Of a stretch of DNA of 64,000 nucleotides, positions 62,925 through 64,000 are shown one piece after another. Source of the DNA: Nemertoderma westbladi (Eukaryota > Xenacoelomorpha > Nemertodermatida > Nemertodermatidae); the NCBI GenBank assembly GCA_032718475.1, contig JAUCBJ010006691.1, forward strand, positions 1-64,000, in the 5' to 3' direction. Position 1 is the first letter of the stretch, and each line of letters starts with the position of its first letter. A model generated the notes under the pieces. It saw only the letters and a list, made by a program, of their open reading frames with translations, ran no database searches and was not told the DNA's origin. The position numbers and the translations under genes are program-made.

Positions 62925-63980
62925 ACGGTAAAACCGTGGTACTATGACAAACTGGCAGTTATAAATGGTAAAACCGTGGTACTATGATAAACTGGCAGTT
63001 ATAATTGTAAAACCGTGGTACTATGATAAACTGGCAGTTATAATTAAAAAACCGTGGTACTATGTTAAACTGGCAGTTATATATTGTAAAACCGTGGTAC
63101 TATGATAAACTGGCAGTTATAATTAAAAAACCGCGGTACTATGTTAAACTGGCAGTTATAAATTGTAAAACCGTATCGTGGTAGTGGTACTATGACAAAC
63201 TGGCAGTTATAATTGTAAAGCCGTGGTACTAGGATAAACTGGCAGTTATAATTGTAAAACCGTGGTACTATGTTAAACTGGCAGTTATATATTGTAAAAC
63301 CATGGTACTATGATAAACTGGCAGTTATATATTGTAAAACCGTGGTACTATGTTAAACTGGCAGTTATATATTGTAAAACCGAGGTACTATGATAAACTG
63401 GCAGTTATATATTGTAAAACCGTGGTACTATGTTAAACTGGCAGTTATATATTGTAAAACCGTGGTACTATGATAAACTGGCAGTTATATATTGTAAAAC
63501 CGTGGTACTATGATAAACTGGCAGTTATAATTAAAAAACCGTGGTACTATGTTAAACTGGCAGTTATAAATTGTAAAACCGTACCGTGGTAGTGGTACTA
63601 TGATAAACAGGCAGTTATAATTGTAAAGCCGTGGTACTATGTTAAACTGGCAGTTATATATTGTAAAACCGTGGTACTATGTAAAACTGGCAGTTATATA
63701 TTGTAAGACCGTGGTACTATGTTAAACTGGCAGTTATATATTGTAAAACCGTGGTACTATGATAAACTGGCAGTTATATTGGAAATATGTGGTTCTATGA
63801 AAAACTGGCAGTTATATTGGAAACATGTGGTTCTATGATAAACTGGCAGTTCATTTTGGTAAACTGGCAGTTATCATTTTAACCTGTGATTCTATGATAA
63901 ATTGGTAGTTAGTTTAAATCTGTGGTTCAATTTTGAACTGGTAGTTCTTTTGTAAACTGGAAGTTATATTTTACATATGT
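62925..63980. repeat. 40-bp satellite with AACTGGCAGTT core
   Basis: About 26 units of AACCGTGGTACTATGATAAA + CTGGCAGTTATATATTGTAA (40 bp, with 36-38 bp and longer variants). The last ~200 bp are degenerate (GTGGTTCTATGA). Two units carry an inserted TATCGTGGTAG or TACCGTGGTAG duplicate. Confidence 0.93.
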
Positions 63981-64000
63981 CATTTAACCGCAAAAGGCCA

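Overview
The window is animal nuclear DNA, almost certainly from a marine invertebrate. The evidence is two splice-bounded exons of a WDR37-type WD-repeat gene on the minus strand (29283-29414 and 30253-30502), a eukaryotic tRNA-Arg(TCG), several retrotransposon classes and long satellites. The species cannot be fixed from sequence alone. The frequent palindromes TACCGGTA and TAGGCCTA resemble what I have seen in marine invertebrate genomes, but that is only an impression. There is no operon or prokaryotic gene set; this is a gene-poor, repeat-dominated locus.

Region 1-22320 is the most remarkable part. Two copies of one very large BEL/Pao LTR retrotransposon family lie head to head. The left copy reads on the minus strand: 5' LTR 15161-13908, a 2.2 kb leader, an intact 2,726-aa gag-pol (11669-3489), a 1.6 kb spacer, then the first part of a second large ORF (1865 to the window edge, frameshifted near 415). 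The right copy reads on the plus strand. Only its 3' half is here: a heavily deleted gag-pol remnant (15162-15534), the same spacer, a 1,132-aa ORF2 (17163-20561), a CCHC-knuckle and basic tail region (20568-21415) and a truncated 3' LTR (21494-22320). The LTR of the left copy abuts the gag-pol of the right copy, so the left element appears to have inserted into the right one. A solo LTR of the same family with a 5-bp AAATG duplication sits at 36949-38162. I infer a full element of about 19 kb. ORF2 matches no family I recognise and is the best candidate for something undescribed.

Region 22321-35769 holds small repeats: a G-tract MITE twice, a duplicated ~975-bp block carrying a 152-aa Cys-rich ORF, and a 3.1 kb minisatellite whose 63-bp period encodes a 21-aa repeat on the minus strand just downstream of the WDR37 last exon. 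It also holds the WDR37 exons, a long hairpin and a 143-bp tandem repeat.

Region 35770-47160 contains an inverted-repeat element whose right arm is split by a GC-rich, apparently intact Ty3/Gypsy element of CsRn1 type (38943-43286; 197-bp LTRs, 4-bp duplication). Decayed non-LTR reverse transcriptase fragments occur at 38345-38850, 44745-45660 and 45895-46960.

Region 47161-64000 is satellite land: a ~950-bp TIR element, tRNA-Arg followed by a 53-bp satellite, 2.3 kb of TAAC tetranucleotide array hosting a 5'-truncated RLE-type non-LTR element, a 43-bp satellite split by a 1.7 kb TIR element, a LINE endonuclease fragment and a 40-bp satellite running towards the window end.
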